DNA of 64,000 nucleotides from WTGU01 sp965242855 (GCA_965242855.1 OZ251509.1:1426001-1490000); one strand, 5' to 3'. Counted from the first letter of the stretch, positions 17,482-26,718 are shown. Numbers and translations are program-made. The notes: a model not told the origin generated them from the sequence alone.

Positions 17482-18051
17482 TCACTCCAGATGCCGGCGG
17501 ATGATCTCGGCCATCTTCTCCGGCCCCTGGCCGTACACGAAGTGGGCGAGATAGGCGCCGTCGGGGCCCATGAGGTAGGTGTAGGAGGTGTGGTCCACGA
17601 GATAGGCGCCGTCCTCGTCCGGCTCGTGCAGGCGGTAATAGACGCGGTAGGCCCTGGCCGCCGCCCGGACCTGCGCCTCGTCGCCGGTCAGGCCCACCAG
17701 CCGGGGGTGGAACGACGGGACGTAACCGGCGAGGGCGGCGGCGGTGTCCCTGGCGGGATCGACCGTGACGAAGAGGGGCTGGACCCGGTCCGCGAGCGGG
17801 CCCAGCAGGTCCATGGCCTGGCCGACGACCAGCAGCTCGGTCGGGCAGACGTCCGGGCAGGTGGCGTAGCCGAAATAGACCAGCAGGTGACGGCCGGCGT
17901 AGTCGGCCTCCGTGACCGCCCGCCCGGTGTGATCGATCAGCGCGAACGGCCCGCCGACGTCGGCGCTCCGCGCAGGCGCCGCCCCGGCCCCCGCCGCGGC
18001 CAGCGCCAGCACCACCGCGCCCGCCCGCGAGAAGCGCAACACCCGCCGCAT
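17482..18051 (-). CDS. SCO1/SenC/PrrC family copper chaperone or thioredoxin-like protein
   Basis: 189-residue exported thioredoxin-fold protein. N-terminal signal or anchor (RRVLRFSRAGAVVLALAAAG) precedes the mature domain. The copper ligands Cys65 and Cys69 (CPDVC) and His154 (LVDHTSYTYL) are all present, as in Sco1 proteins that help assemble the CuA centre of cytochrome oxidase. AGGAGG sits upstream of the ATG at 18051. No oxidase genes are near. It is divergent from the alpha/beta hydrolase gene. Confidence 0.9.
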   Translation of the reverse strand: MRRVLRFSRAGAVVLALAAAGAGAAPARSADVGGPFALIDHTGRAVTEADYAGRHLLVYFGYATCPDVCPTELLVVGQAMDLLGPLADRVQPLFVTVDPARDTAAALAGYVPSFHPRLVGLTGDEAQVRAAARAYRVYYRLHEPDEDGAYLVDHTSYTYLMGPDGAYLAHFVYGQGPEKMAEIIRRHLE

Positions 18052-18146
18052 CGGTTCCTCCTCGCGCGCCCGTCTCCGGTCGCGTAATGTAGCGGCGGGC
18101 GGCGGCTTCGTCGATGCGCGGCCGGCGCTCCGGCAAGGAGGGCGCG

Positions 18147-19022
18147 ATGGCGGGAGAGGCAATCTTTCGCGGCTACGACCGGGCCGCGCTCGACGCGCAG
18201 TACAACAACCGCGCGCGCATCCCCCATTACGGCGACTACTTCGCCGCGTGGCGGGCCTGGAGCGCGGAGACCCGCGGGTCGCTTCCCGCCCGTCTGGACG
18301 TGCCCTACGGCGATCTCCCGATCGAGCGCCTGGATGTCTTCCCGGCGGCGGACGAAGGCGCGCCGATCCAGATCATGATCCACGGCGGTTACTGGTATTC
18401 CCTCGACCGGAAACACGACAGCTTCGTCGCCGAGGGCTTCCGCCCGCATGGCGTGACCACCGTCGTCGTCGGCTACGGCCTGGCGCCCGACCACCGCATG
18501 GACGAGATCGTGCGCCAGGTGCGCGCCGCCGCCGCCTGGGTGTGGCGCAACGCCGCGGATTGCGGCGGCGATCCTGCGCGCATCCACGCCATCGGGCAGT
18601 CGGCCGGCGGCCATCTCGTCGCCATGCTGCTGGCGACGGACTGGGCGGCGTTCGGCGCCGGCCTGCCCGCCGATCTGGTCAAGGGCGGGGTGTCGCTCTC
18701 GGGCCTCTACGACCTGGAGCCGATCCGCCTCTGTTACCTGAACGATACGCTCGGCATGGACGAAGCGGAGGCGCGGCGGAACAGCCCGGTGGCCCAGCGC
18801 TATCCGCGCCCGGCCCCCTTGACGCTCGTGTCCGGCGACATCGAATCGGAGGAATACGCGCGCCAGGCCGACGCCATGGCCGCCCTGTGGGAGGCGCGGG
18901 GCTATCCGCTGCGGCGGCTCTCGCTGCCCGGCTTCAACCACTTCACCATGGCGGACCAGTTGCGTGACCCCGAAAGCCCGCTCACCCGGGCCGCCGTGGC
19001 GCAGATGGGGCCGGCGGCGTAG
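18147..19022 (+). CDS. Alpha/beta hydrolase, kynurenine formamidase-like
   Basis: 291-residue cytosolic alpha/beta hydrolase. Oxyanion motif HGGYW (79-83), nucleophile Ser152 in GQSAGGH, acid probably Asp231 (SGDIES) and His265 (FNHFT) make a complete triad. HGGYW is typical of the arylformamidase/kynurenine formamidase-like group, but no kynurenine genes are nearby, so the substrate is uncertain. AAGGAGGG precedes the ATG at 18147; upstream in-frame codons are ignored. Confidence 0.85.
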   Translation: MAGEAIFRGYDRAALDAQYNNRARIPHYGDYFAAWRAWSAETRGSLPARLDVPYGDLPIERLDVFPAADEGAPIQIMIHGGYWYSLDRKHDSFVAEGFRPHGVTTVVVGYGLAPDHRMDEIVRQVRAAAAWVWRNAADCGGDPARIHAIGQSAGGHLVAMLLATDWAAFGAGLPADLVKGGVSLSGLYDLEPIRLCYLNDTLGMDEAEARRNSPVAQRYPRPAPLTLVSGDIESEEYARQADAMAALWEARGYPLRRLSLPGFNHFTMADQLRDPESPLTRAAVAQMGPAA

Positions 19023-19029
19023 GCGACGC

Positions 19030-19611
19030 TCACTCCGCCGCGCGCCGCGCGTCCTCGAGCTGGGCGCGCGTGAGCTGGAAGCCCACATGGACGACGTAGG
19101 CCGGCCCCTGTGCGGCCGCGGGCAGCGGGATCCGCTGTTCGATCTCCCGGGATGCCCGCACCTGCGCGGCGGTCTCGTCGAACGCCAGATCGGCCGCGAA
19201 AACCTCCTTGGCGCGGATGCGCCCCTCCGGTCCCACGACGGCGACGAAGAAGGGCGCGCGCACGCTGTCGGTTTCGGCCGCGGGCCCGCGCGTCCCCGCG
19301 ACGGCGACGACGAGCGCCGACTCGACGACGCCGCTCCCGTCCTCCTCCACCGCGTAGTCGCAGCGCGCGGTCGGGACGGAGAGCGCCATCTTGAAGGCCA
19401 CGTCCGAGAGGTCGCGCCCCGGGCCGTCGCGGTAGAGCGTCAGCGTCCGCACCCGCTCCGGGACGGAGACGCCGGGGCAGGGGAGCGGCCGCTTGTCCTC
19501 GAACACCCCGCAACCGGCGAGTGCGAGGAGCGGAAGCAGGCCGATCAGAGGGCGTTGTGCGTTCCGTCGCAGCGCGGCTCGCTCCCGGTTCGCTTGCAGC
19601 CGCAGAGCCAT
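19030..19611 (-). CDS. Putative lipoprotein of unknown function
   Basis: 193 residues from the ATG at 19611, the only in-frame start near the signal sequence. An Arg-rich n-region, a short hydrophobic core and the lipobox LAGC indicate a lipoprotein. The mature part (LTLYRDGPGRDLSDVAFKMAL, later PAYVVHVGFQLTRAQLEDARR) is not a family I can name. The gene overlaps the 3' end of the upstream CDGSH gene by 67 bases in another frame, so the first codons are constrained by both proteins. Confidence 0.7.
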   Translation of the reverse strand: MALRLQANRERAALRRNAQRPLIGLLPLLALAGCGVFEDKRPLPCPGVSVPERVRTLTLYRDGPGRDLSDVAFKMALSVPTARCDYAVEEDGSGVVESALVVAVAGTRGPAAETDSVRAPFFVAVVGPEGRIRAKEVFAADLAFDETAAQVRASREIEQRIPLPAAAQGPAYVVHVGFQLTRAQLEDARRAAE

Positions 19612-19784
19612 GCGGTTTCGCTCTTCTCGGCGGTGAAGACGACGGGGCGGATCGCGGTGTCCTTGTGGGCTCCATCGCAGAACGGCTGCTTGCCGCTGCG
19701 CCCGCAGGCGCACCACGCATATTTCTTCCCGGCCACGAGGGCCACCTCGAACGGCTCCGCCCGCGCGACCACGCGCTCGCTCAT
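19545..19784 (-). CDS. CDGSH iron-sulfur domain protein (two domains)
   Basis: 79-residue protein with two CDGSH motifs, C-x-C-x2-(S/T)-x3-P-x-CDG-x-H: CACGRSGKQPFCDGAH and CGCKRTGSEPRCDGTH. Each should hold a redox-active [2Fe-2S] cluster through three Cys and one His. Tandem small CDGSH proteins are widespread in bacteria; their role is thought to be redox or Fe-S related but is not settled. The start MSERVVARAEPFEV is at 19784, and the 3' end overlaps the lipoprotein gene. Confidence 0.88.
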   Translation of the reverse strand: MSERVVARAEPFEVALVAGKKYAWCACGRSGKQPFCDGAHKDTAIRPVVFTAEKSETAWLCGCKRTGSEPRCDGTHNAL

Positions 19785-20231
19785 GAAACGCCCCTGCCTT
19801 GCCCCGGCTGCATCGCCTCACCCTATCCCCTCGAACCCCGGCGAACAACCGGTTTCGGGGCGGCGCCTCGCGGCGGGACGAAGGGGCCGTGGCTGGCCAG
19901 GGAGCAGGGGAGGAGGCTCTGCCCCGGCGGACCGTCCGCCGGGCGCGCGCTCTCGCATCCGTTCTCCCCTTGGCGCCATATGTCATCCGTCTCTCGGGGG
20001 CCCTGAACGCGCGCCGCCCGACCGATGGGGAAAGTCATGACCGCGCCTGCCGATGCGCCCTCGTCCGGCAGGGCGCCACCGTCGGCTCCCTGGCCGCCGC
20101 CAGCGGTTACGGGCTGGCCTTCAGGCTTCAGATCGCGGCGCTCGGCCTTCCCTTCACACCCCTCATCGATCCCCTCCGGATCATGCGTTCGAGCAGCGGT
20201 TGGACCCTCCTTTGAGCGCGCCCGTCGCCCC
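19785..20231. other. Spacer without an intact gene
   Basis: Open frames here lack family features. One stretch (19874-19954) resembles, in bases and in the minus-strand translation, the 3' end of the adjacent carotenoid oxygenase gene, and looks like a short relic. Nothing else was recognised. Confidence 0.6.
19874..19954 (-). pseudogene. Possible relic of a carotenoid oxygenase 3' end
   Basis: The minus-strand translation SARPADGPPGQSLLP and HGPFVP parallels EAARLAEGPLWQGLLP and HGIFVP at the end of the intact oxygenase at 20232-20320. The DNA also shares blocks (GGGACGAAG, GCCGTGG, CTCTGCC/CCCTGCC). Only about 80 bases match, so chance in GC-rich DNA is not excluded. Confidence 0.35.
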
Positions 20232-21737
20232 CTACGACGGGACGAAGATGCCGTGGAGGGCGAGGGGGAGGGGGTAGGGAAGGAGGCCCTGCCACAGGGG
20301 CCCTTCCGCCAGGCGCGCGGCCTCGAAGACGGAGAGGCCGGTCACGCCGCGGCGCACGTCCAGGAAGGGCCCCACGAGCCAGCCGTCGCCTTCCTCCGCC
20401 CCGCGCGGTACGAAGACGTGCTCCTCGGGGATTTGCTGCGGCGGATAGGGCCAGGCGTCGCCCGCGCCGCCGTCGGCGTCGATGCGCGAGACGCGGCGCA
20501 GCGGCCAGTCGTGGTTGCCGCCGGCGCCGGTCAGGGCGAAGACGGAGCGATGCCGCAGGCCCGTGCGCCGCGGGTCGATGCGCGGGAACTCGGCCGCCCC
20601 CGGCTCGCCCGCGTCGATCTCCGCGCCGCCGCCCGGCCGCAGCACGACGCGGCGGTAGCGCGGCGGGGCGGAGGCGAAGCGCCAGTCGCCCTCCATGACG
20701 GCGCGCAGGTCCTTCGTGACGAAGGCCGGGTCCGGCGCCTGGCAGAGATCGAGGCGGATCGTGCCGTCCGCCTCCTCCCAGCCGTTGCCGTGGTGGAAGT
20801 GGAAGCCCGCCGGCAGGTCGTGGCGCCGGGCCGGGGCCAGCGTCTCCTTGTCCACCACCAGGACGCGCGTGCCGAGGCCCGGCCGCCAGACGTGCGAATC
20901 GAGGAAGCTCGCATGGCCCGACGCAAGCCGCTCCGGCTCCACCACGAACGCGGTCAGCAGCAGCACCAGATGCCGCGCCGTGACCACGAAATCATGCGCC
21001 ACCCCCAGCGGCTCCGTGGGCAGCGCGGCGGCCTTGACGACGCGGCCCCGCGCGTCGATGCGGTAGAACAGCAGCGTCCCGCGCGCGCCCGGCATGCAGC
21101 CGATGTTCCACAGCGTGCCGTCCGCCTCGACCTTGGGATGGGCGGAGAACGGCACCCCGGCCAGCGCCTTGCTCCACTGGACGAAGCCGCCGGCGGCGAG
21201 GGTCTCCCCCTCCACCTCCAGCGCCGAGCCGCCCTCCCACAGCGCCATGAGGCGCCCGGCGTGGGCCAGCATGGACGTGTTGGCGGCGTTCATGTCGTCG
21301 GGCTTGCGGACCGGCTCCGGGTCCGGCGGGACGGTGCCGAAGGCGGGCATCGTGCGCCGGCCCGCCCGCGCCTCGCGGCGGCGCTTCGGCGTGTCGAGGA
21401 TGCGGGCGCGGTGACGCGCGCCGCCTTCGTCAAGGGTGAAGGCCTGGGCCATGCCGTCGCCGTCGAACCAGTGGCCGTAGCGGTGGCCGAACCGCTCGTG
21501 CTCGGCCGGGCCGTTCCGCCACAGGGTGCCGGCGAGGCCCGGCGGCAGGCGGCCCGAGAGCGTCGCCAGCGGCGCCTCCAGCGCCTCCGCGCGGGCCGAG
21601 GCGAAGCCGAGCAGCCGGGGCTCGCGGGCGAGCCCGGCGGCGAAGTCGTCCGCCCCGGCGGCCAGGGCGCGGCCGCCCGCGAACAGCACGGGCAGGCCGC
21701 CGAGCGCGCGCAGCGCGTCGCGTCGCGTGAGCGTCAT
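20232..21737 (-). CDS. Carotenoid oxygenase (RPE65/CCD family)
   Basis: 501-residue non-heme iron dioxygenase of the carotenoid/lignostilbene cleavage family. A Tat-like signal (TRRDALRALGG plus hydrophobic stretch ending ALAAG) suggests export. Candidate iron ligands are the His residues in FSAHPKVE, VAHDFVVT, FHFHHGNGWEE and the C-terminal LALHGIF, in the four-blade pattern of the family. The WRNGPAEHERFGHRYGHWFDGDGM region is characteristic. I use the ATG at 21737, which overlaps the DUF2141 stop (ATGA), so the two are coupled. The substrate could be a carotenoid or a stilbene. Confidence 0.9.
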   Translation of the reverse strand: MTLTRRDALRALGGLPVLFAGGRALAAGADDFAAGLAREPRLLGFASARAEALEAPLATLSGRLPPGLAGTLWRNGPAEHERFGHRYGHWFDGDGMAQAFTLDEGGARHRARILDTPKRRREARAGRRTMPAFGTVPPDPEPVRKPDDMNAANTSMLAHAGRLMALWEGGSALEVEGETLAAGGFVQWSKALAGVPFSAHPKVEADGTLWNIGCMPGARGTLLFYRIDARGRVVKAAALPTEPLGVAHDFVVTARHLVLLLTAFVVEPERLASGHASFLDSHVWRPGLGTRVLVVDKETLAPARRHDLPAGFHFHHGNGWEEADGTIRLDLCQAPDPAFVTKDLRAVMEGDWRFASAPPRYRRVVLRPGGGAEIDAGEPGAAEFPRIDPRRTGLRHRSVFALTGAGGNHDWPLRRVSRIDADGGAGDAWPYPPQQIPEEHVFVPRGAEEGDGWLVGPFLDVRRGVTGLSVFEAARLAEGPLWQGLLPYPLPLALHGIFVPS

Positions 21738-22201
21738 CAGTCCTCTCCCCACAGATAGTCGATGGGCACGGTGGTGGAGAGCCGGGCGTCGTCGGTCCCC
21801 ACCGTCACGGCGGCGGCGTCGAAGGTCGGCGGCCCCATGAAGCCGCTGGCGCCGCGGGAGAAGCCGAAGCCCTCGCTCGGGATACCGAGCAGGTTCGTCC
21901 CCAATTCGCCGTCGCCGTCGGCGTCGTGGAAGGCGGCCACCGCGTACTCCCCCGGCGCCAGGCCGGTGAAGACGAAGGTGAGCGCGCCGGCGGCGGCCGC
22001 GTCGAACGCCGCGTCCACCATGCCGCCGGCGTCGGGGAATTCGACTCCCTCCGCCCGCCGGTGCAGGGCGACGCGCACGTCGCCTTCGGCGGAGCGCAAG
22101 CCCTCGATGCGGACTTCGAGATCGGCCGCGGCGCTTTCGCCCGCCGCGGCGGCGGCGAGCGCGAAGCCGGCCGCCATGAGAATGTTGGTTCTGCGTGCCA
22201 T
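21737..22201 (-). CDS. DUF2141 exported protein
   Basis: 154 residues with a cleavable signal peptide (TNILMAAGFALAAAAAGESAAA). The mature domain matches DUF2141: VRIEGLRSAEGDVRVALH, LAPGEYAVAAFHDADGDGELGTN, GFGFSRGA. Function unknown; small secreted beta-sandwich proteins of this family often sit near carotenoid-related genes. It forms a coupled pair with the downstream carotenoid oxygenase. Divergent from the LytTR gene across about 130 bases. Confidence 0.85.
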   Translation of the reverse strand: MARRTNILMAAGFALAAAAAGESAAADLEVRIEGLRSAEGDVRVALHRRAEGVEFPDAGGMVDAAFDAAAAGALTFVFTGLAPGEYAVAAFHDADGDGELGTNLLGIPSEGFGFSRGASGFMGPPTFDAAAVTVGTDDARLSTTVPIDYLWGED

Positions 22202-22332
22202 CGGTCCTATCCTCGTTTGCGGTGACGCGATGCGCCGACCATGAGCGCGCGCCGCCGGCCCGTCACCACCGGATACGCGAACGCCACGGAATTTTTCGCC
22301 AATTGCAGCGCCCGCCGTTCACGCATCGCGAA

Positions 22333-23109
22333 ATGCTCGGTTCCCGCTCCCTGGCCGCCCAGGGAATCGCGCTGGCGAGCGTCGTCGCGCTGTTTTCCTT
22401 CATCGGGCCGTTCGGCACCTACGATTCGCTCGGCCCGCTCGCCCGCGCCGGCTACTGGGCGTTGGCGATGGGCGTCAACTGGCTGCTCTGCGCCGCCGCC
22501 ATCGCGCTGGCCTTGCGAATCGCCGGCCCCGGCGCGCGGCGCCGCCTTTCCATGGCCATCGGCGGGGCGGCGCTGGCGGCGGCCGTCCCCGGCACCGGAG
22601 TCGTCTTCGCGGCGGAGGCGCTGTTCCGGCCGGGCTACGCCGCCCCGGGCGCCGCGCCCACGATCTATCTCGCGGTGGCCGTGCTGATGCTGCTGATCGG
22701 CCATCTGGTGGTGGCCGTCCGCGCCGGCTTCCGCGAGGCCTCCGCCGCCCGCGCCGACGGTTCGCCCGCCCCCGAGGCGCCTGCCGGCGGCGCCCCGCCG
22801 CCGCGCTTCCTCGACCGCCTGCCGCCGGACCTGGGCCGCGACCTCGTCTATCTGAAGATGGCGGATCACTACGTCGAGGCGTTCACCACCGCCGGTTCGA
22901 CGCTGATCCTGATGCGCTTCGCCGACGCCATCGCCGAATTGGACGGCCTGGACGGGCTGCGGGTCCACCGCTCCTATTGGGTGGCCCGCGGCCACGTGGC
23001 CGGGACGGCCCGCCGCGCCGGCCGCACGACGCTCCGGCTCACCGGCGGCCACCTGGTCCCGGTGAGCCGCGGCCGCCTCGCCGAGGTCCGCGCCGCCGGC
23101 CTCGCGTGA
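22333..23109 (+). CDS. Membrane-anchored LytTR-type transcriptional regulator
   Basis: 258 residues. Four hydrophobic helices fill the N-terminal half (for example LAAQGIALASVVALFSFIGPFG, YWALAMGVNWLLCAAAIALAL, then two more to about residue 125). After a Pro/Ala-rich linker comes a LytTR DNA-binding domain (LVYLKMADHYVEAFTTAGSTL, LDGLDGLRVHRSYWVARGHV, LVPVSRGRLAEVR). The ATG at 22333 lacks a clear ribosome-binding site, but upstream sequence does not look coding. Possibly regulates the divergent DUF2141-carotenoid oxygenase pair (inference from position). Confidence 0.82.
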   Translation: MLGSRSLAAQGIALASVVALFSFIGPFGTYDSLGPLARAGYWALAMGVNWLLCAAAIALALRIAGPGARRRLSMAIGGAALAAAVPGTGVVFAAEALFRPGYAAPGAAPTIYLAVAVLMLLIGHLVVAVRAGFREASAARADGSPAPEAPAGGAPPPRFLDRLPPDLGRDLVYLKMADHYVEAFTTAGSTLILMRFADAIAELDGLDGLRVHRSYWVARGHVAGTARRAGRTTLRLTGGHLVPVSRGRLAEVRAAGLA

Positions 23110-23136
23110 CGCGCCCTTCCCGTTCGGGGCGCGCCG

Positions 23137-26100
23137 CTACTCGGCGGGGTCGGGGGCGGGGGAGCGGAAGGCGGCGAGGAGGCGGGCTTCGCGTTCCTTC
23201 GCGCGCCGGACGTTGGCCGTCTTGACGTGGCCGAAGCCGCGCATGGCGAGCGGCAGTTCCGCGATCTCCACCGCCTGCGCGTGGTTCTCCGCGGCGAGGC
23301 CGGCGAGCAGGGCCTCCACCGTGGCCTCGTATTCGCCGATCAGGGCCCGCTCCCGCCGCCGCTCCGCCGTGTGGCCGAAGGGGTCGAAGGCCGTCCCCCG
23401 CAGGCCCTTGAGCGCGGCCAGCAGGCGGAAGGCCGGGAGCATCCAGCCGCCGTAGAGGCGCTTCCGAAGCTGCCCCGTGCGCGGGTCGCGGCGGGCGAGG
23501 AGGGGCGGCGCGAGGCTGAAGCGGAGCGCGACCGGGCCCGCGAACCGCTCGGCCAGGCGGCGGCGGAAGCGGCCGTCGGCGAAGAGCCGCGCGGTCTCGT
23601 ATTCGTCCTTGTAGGCCATGAGCTTGTGGAGGGCGCGGGCGACCGCCTGCGCCAACTCTTCGCGGCCCGGCGTCCGCGCCCGTTCGGCCGCGCGCACCCG
23701 CTCCACCAGCGCCCGGTAGCGCCCGGCCCAGGCGGCGTTCTGGTAGGCGGCCAGGTCCGCGGCGCGGCGCTCGACGGCCTCGTCGAGGGTCCGGGAGAGG
23801 GCGGGTGGAGGGCCGCCGCCGGCCCGCGCGGCCGCCGCGCTTACGGCCTGCGGGTCGTGACGGGCGGCGCGGCCCCAGCGGAAGGCGCGCAGATTGGCTT
23901 CGACGGCGACGCCGTTCAGGGCGATCGCGCGCTCCAGCGACTCGGCGGCGAGCGGCACCAGCCCGCCCTGCCAGGCGAAGCCCAGGAGGAAGAGATTGGC
24001 GGCCACCGCGTCGCCCGCGAGCGCCGTCGCCATGCGGGCGGCGTCCACCGCCTCCACCGCCTCCGCGCCGGCGGCCTCCTCGACCACGCGCCGCAGTTGC
24101 GCGGCGGGGAAGGCGAGATCGGGGTCGCGGGTGAAATCCCCGGTGGGCGCCGCGGCGCCGTCGAGGACGACGCGCGAGGCGCCGCGCTCGAGACGCGCCA
24201 GCGCCTCGCCGCTCGCCGCCACCACCGGGTCCACGCCGATGAGCAGGCGGGCGCCGCCGACGGCGATGCGCACCGCGTGCAGGCGGCCCCGGCCTTCGGC
24301 GATGCGGACGTGGCTCGTGACCGCGCCGTATTTCTGGGCGAGGCCCGCCTTGTCCAGCACCGTCGCGTCCTTGCCTTCGAGATGCGCCGCCATGCCGAGG
24401 AGGGCGCCCAGGGTGACGATGCCGGTGCCGCCGACTCCCGCCAGCAGGATGCCGTAGGGCGCGGCGCAGGAGGGCAGGACGGGGTCGGGCAGCCCGGCGG
24501 GCGGCGCGGCCGCGGCGGGCGCGCGGGCGGGCGCGCCCTTGACCAGCACGAAGCTCGGGCAGAACCCCTCGAGGCAGGAGAAATCCTTGTTGCAGGAGGA
24601 TTGGTCGATGGCCCGCTTGCGCCCGAATTCGGTTTCCAGCGGGACGACGGAGAGGCAATTCGAGCGCGCGCCGCAATCGCCGCAGCCTTCGCAGACGTCC
24701 GGGTTGATGACCGCCCGCCAGGCCGGGTCCTCCATGAGGCCGCGCTTGCGCCGGCGGCGCTTCTCGGTGGCGCAGGTCTGGTCGTACACGAGGGCGGAGA
24801 CGCCTTCGCATTCGCGCAGTTCCCGCTGCACCCGGTCGAGGTCTGCGCGGCCGTCGATGGTGACGCCTTCCGCGAAGCCGCCGTCGAGCGGGTATTTGCC
24901 CGGGTCGTCGGCCACCACCGCGATGCGCCCGACGCCTTCCGCCCGCAGCTGGCGGGTCGCGCCCTGCACGGTGAGCGGCCCGTCGAGGGGCTGGCCGCCG
25001 GTCATCGCCACGGCGTCGTTCCACAGCAGCTTGAAGGTGATGTTGACTCCGGCGGCGACCGCCGCGCGCACGGCCAGGACGCCGGAGTGGAAGTACGTCC
25101 CGTCGCCGATGTTCTGGAAGACGTGGCTGGTTTCCGTGAAGGGCGCCTGCCCGATCCAGTTCGCGCCCTCGCCGCCCATATGGGTGAAGGTCGCCGTCTC
25201 GCGCTCCATCCACTGCGCCATGTAGTGGCAGCCGATGCCGGCCAGCGCCCGGCTTCCCTCCGGCACCCGGGTGGAGGTGTTGTGCGGGCAACCGGAGCAG
25301 AAATAGGGCAGGCGCTCGATGGCGGCGGGTTCGGCGGCGGCCAGCGCCGCCCGTTTCGCCCGCAGCCGGGCGAGGCGGGATTCGAGGCGGGTGCTCTCGC
25401 CGAAGCGGGCCAGCCGCGCGGCCAGCGCCTCCGCGACTCCCGTCGGCTCGAGCTCGCCGGAGGCGCGCAGCAGGGGGCGCCCGGCCTCGTCGGTCTTGCC
25501 GAGCACCCGCGGCCGCGCGGCGGGGGCCGCGTTGTAGAGGATTTCCTTGAGCTGGCTCTCGACGAAGCCGCGCTTCTCCTCGACGACGAGAATCTCCTCC
25601 AGGCCCTCGGCGAAGCGCGCCGCGCCCTCCGGCTCCAGCGGCCAGCTCATGCCCACCTTGTAGAGGGCGAGGCCGAGGCGCGCCGCCTCCGCCGCGTCGA
25701 GGCCGAGGTCGTCCAGGGCCTGGCGCACGTCGAGATAGGACTTGCCGGTGGTGACGATGCCGAGCCGCCGCCGGGGCGGGTCGATGACCGCGCGGTCGAG
25801 GCGGTTGGCGCGGGCGAAGGCGCGGGCGGCGTCGAGCTTGTGCTCCAGCAGGCGCCGCTCCTGATCGAGCGGCGGGTCCGGCCAGCGGATGTTGAGGCCG
25901 CCTTCCGGCAGGGGGAAGTCGGCAGGCGCGACCGGCGCGGCGCGGTTCGGGTCCAGCGAAACGACGGCGGAACTGTCCACCGTTTCGGCGACGCAGACGA
26001 GGCCCACCCAGAGGCCGGAGAAGCGCGAGAGCGCCCAGCCGTGCAGGCCGTAATCCAGGATCTCCTGGACCCCCGCCGGGTTGAGCACCGGCATGGCGGC

Positions 26101-26592
26101 GCTCATGAAGTCGAACTCGCTCTGGTGGGCGAGGGTGGAGGAGGCGCAGACGTGGTCGTCCCCGGCCAGCGCCAGGACGCCGCCGTGGGGCGCGGTGCCG
26201 GCGTTGTTGGCGTGCTTGAAGACGTCCATGGTGCGGTCGACGCCGGGCCCCTTGCCGTACCAGACGGCGAAGACGCCGTCGTGCCGGGCACCGGGGAAGA
26301 GCCCCACCTGCTGCGTGCCCCAGAGGGCGGTGGCGGCCAGGTCTTCGTTCACGCCGGGCTGGAACAGCACGCCGCTCTTCTCGAGGAAGGCGCGCGCCCG
26401 CCACAATTCGCGGTCGAAATTGCCCAGGGGCGAGCCGCGATAGCCGGAGATCATGCAGGTGGTGTCGAGGCCGGCGGCCTTGTCCCGCAGGCTCTGCATC
26501 AGCGGCAGCCGGACCAGCGCCTGCGTGCCGGTCATGTAGGCGCGCCCCGCCAGGGCCGCATATTTGTCGTCGAGGGAAGCCACCGCGCCCAA
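23137..26592 (-). CDS. Indolepyruvate ferredoxin oxidoreductase, fused alpha-beta subunits
   Basis: 1,151-residue thiamine-pyrophosphate oxidoreductase decarboxylating aryl- or branched 2-oxo acids to acyl-CoA. Order: pyrimidine-binding region (YMTGTQALVRLPL, ISGYRGSPLGNFD), PP-binding region (YFCSGCPHNTST, GIGCHYMAQWM, FTHMGGEGANWIG), a Cys-rich [4Fe-4S] segment (CEGCGDCGARSNC, SCNKDFSCLEGFCPSF), then the gamma-type domain (ILLAGVGGTGIVTLGALLGMAAHLEG). A fused IorAB of this length is usual in proteobacteria. The start is a TTG at 26592 with AAGGGG upstream; a GTG at 26583 is also possible. Confidence 0.92.
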   Translation of the reverse strand: MGAVASLDDKYAALAGRAYMTGTQALVRLPLMQSLRDKAAGLDTTCMISGYRGSPLGNFDRELWRARAFLEKSGVLFQPGVNEDLAATALWGTQQVGLFPGARHDGVFAVWYGKGPGVDRTMDVFKHANNAGTAPHGGVLALAGDDHVCASSTLAHQSEFDFMSAAMPVLNPAGVQEILDYGLHGWALSRFSGLWVGLVCVAETVDSSAVVSLDPNRAAPVAPADFPLPEGGLNIRWPDPPLDQERRLLEHKLDAARAFARANRLDRAVIDPPRRRLGIVTTGKSYLDVRQALDDLGLDAAEAARLGLALYKVGMSWPLEPEGAARFAEGLEEILVVEEKRGFVESQLKEILYNAAPAARPRVLGKTDEAGRPLLRASGELEPTGVAEALAARLARFGESTRLESRLARLRAKRAALAAAEPAAIERLPYFCSGCPHNTSTRVPEGSRALAGIGCHYMAQWMERETATFTHMGGEGANWIGQAPFTETSHVFQNIGDGTYFHSGVLAVRAAVAAGVNITFKLLWNDAVAMTGGQPLDGPLTVQGATRQLRAEGVGRIAVVADDPGKYPLDGGFAEGVTIDGRADLDRVQRELRECEGVSALVYDQTCATEKRRRRKRGLMEDPAWRAVINPDVCEGCGDCGARSNCLSVVPLETEFGRKRAIDQSSCNKDFSCLEGFCPSFVLVKGAPARAPAAAAPPAGLPDPVLPSCAAPYGILLAGVGGTGIVTLGALLGMAAHLEGKDATVLDKAGLAQKYGAVTSHVRIAEGRGRLHAVRIAVGGARLLIGVDPVVAASGEALARLERGASRVVLDGAAAPTGDFTRDPDLAFPAAQLRRVVEEAAGAEAVEAVDAARMATALAGDAVAANLFLLGFAWQGGLVPLAAESLERAIALNGVAVEANLRAFRWGRAARHDPQAVSAAAARAGGGPPPALSRTLDEAVERRAADLAAYQNAAWAGRYRALVERVRAAERARTPGREELAQAVARALHKLMAYKDEYETARLFADGRFRRRLAERFAGPVALRFSLAPPLLARRDPRTGQLRKRLYGGWMLPAFRLLAALKGLRGTAFDPFGHTAERRRERALIGEYEATVEALLAGLAAENHAQAVEIAELPLAMRGFGHVKTANVRRAKEREARLLAAFRSPAPDPAE

Positions 26593-26718
26593 TCATACCC
26601 CTTTTCGTTTCCTGCTTATCCATGAAACTCCGCCAATGCGGTCGCGCGGCGAGTCGCGTTCCGGGGCGCGCCTTCGCGCTCGGTGCATGACCGCACCGGT
26701 CGGTCTCGTCGAGGTTCC

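Noticed and set aside
19799..20215. 138-codon plus-strand frame between the CDGSH and carotenoid oxygenase genes
   Set aside because: No start signal or family features; it overlaps the likely 3'-end relic.
20025..21758. 577-codon plus-strand frame
   Set aside because: Antisense to the carotenoid oxygenase gene, with extreme Arg/Ala content.
23227..26625. 1,132-codon plus-strand frame opposite the indolepyruvate oxidoreductase
   Set aside because: Antisense shadow of a strongly recognisable gene; the translation has no domain and extreme composition.
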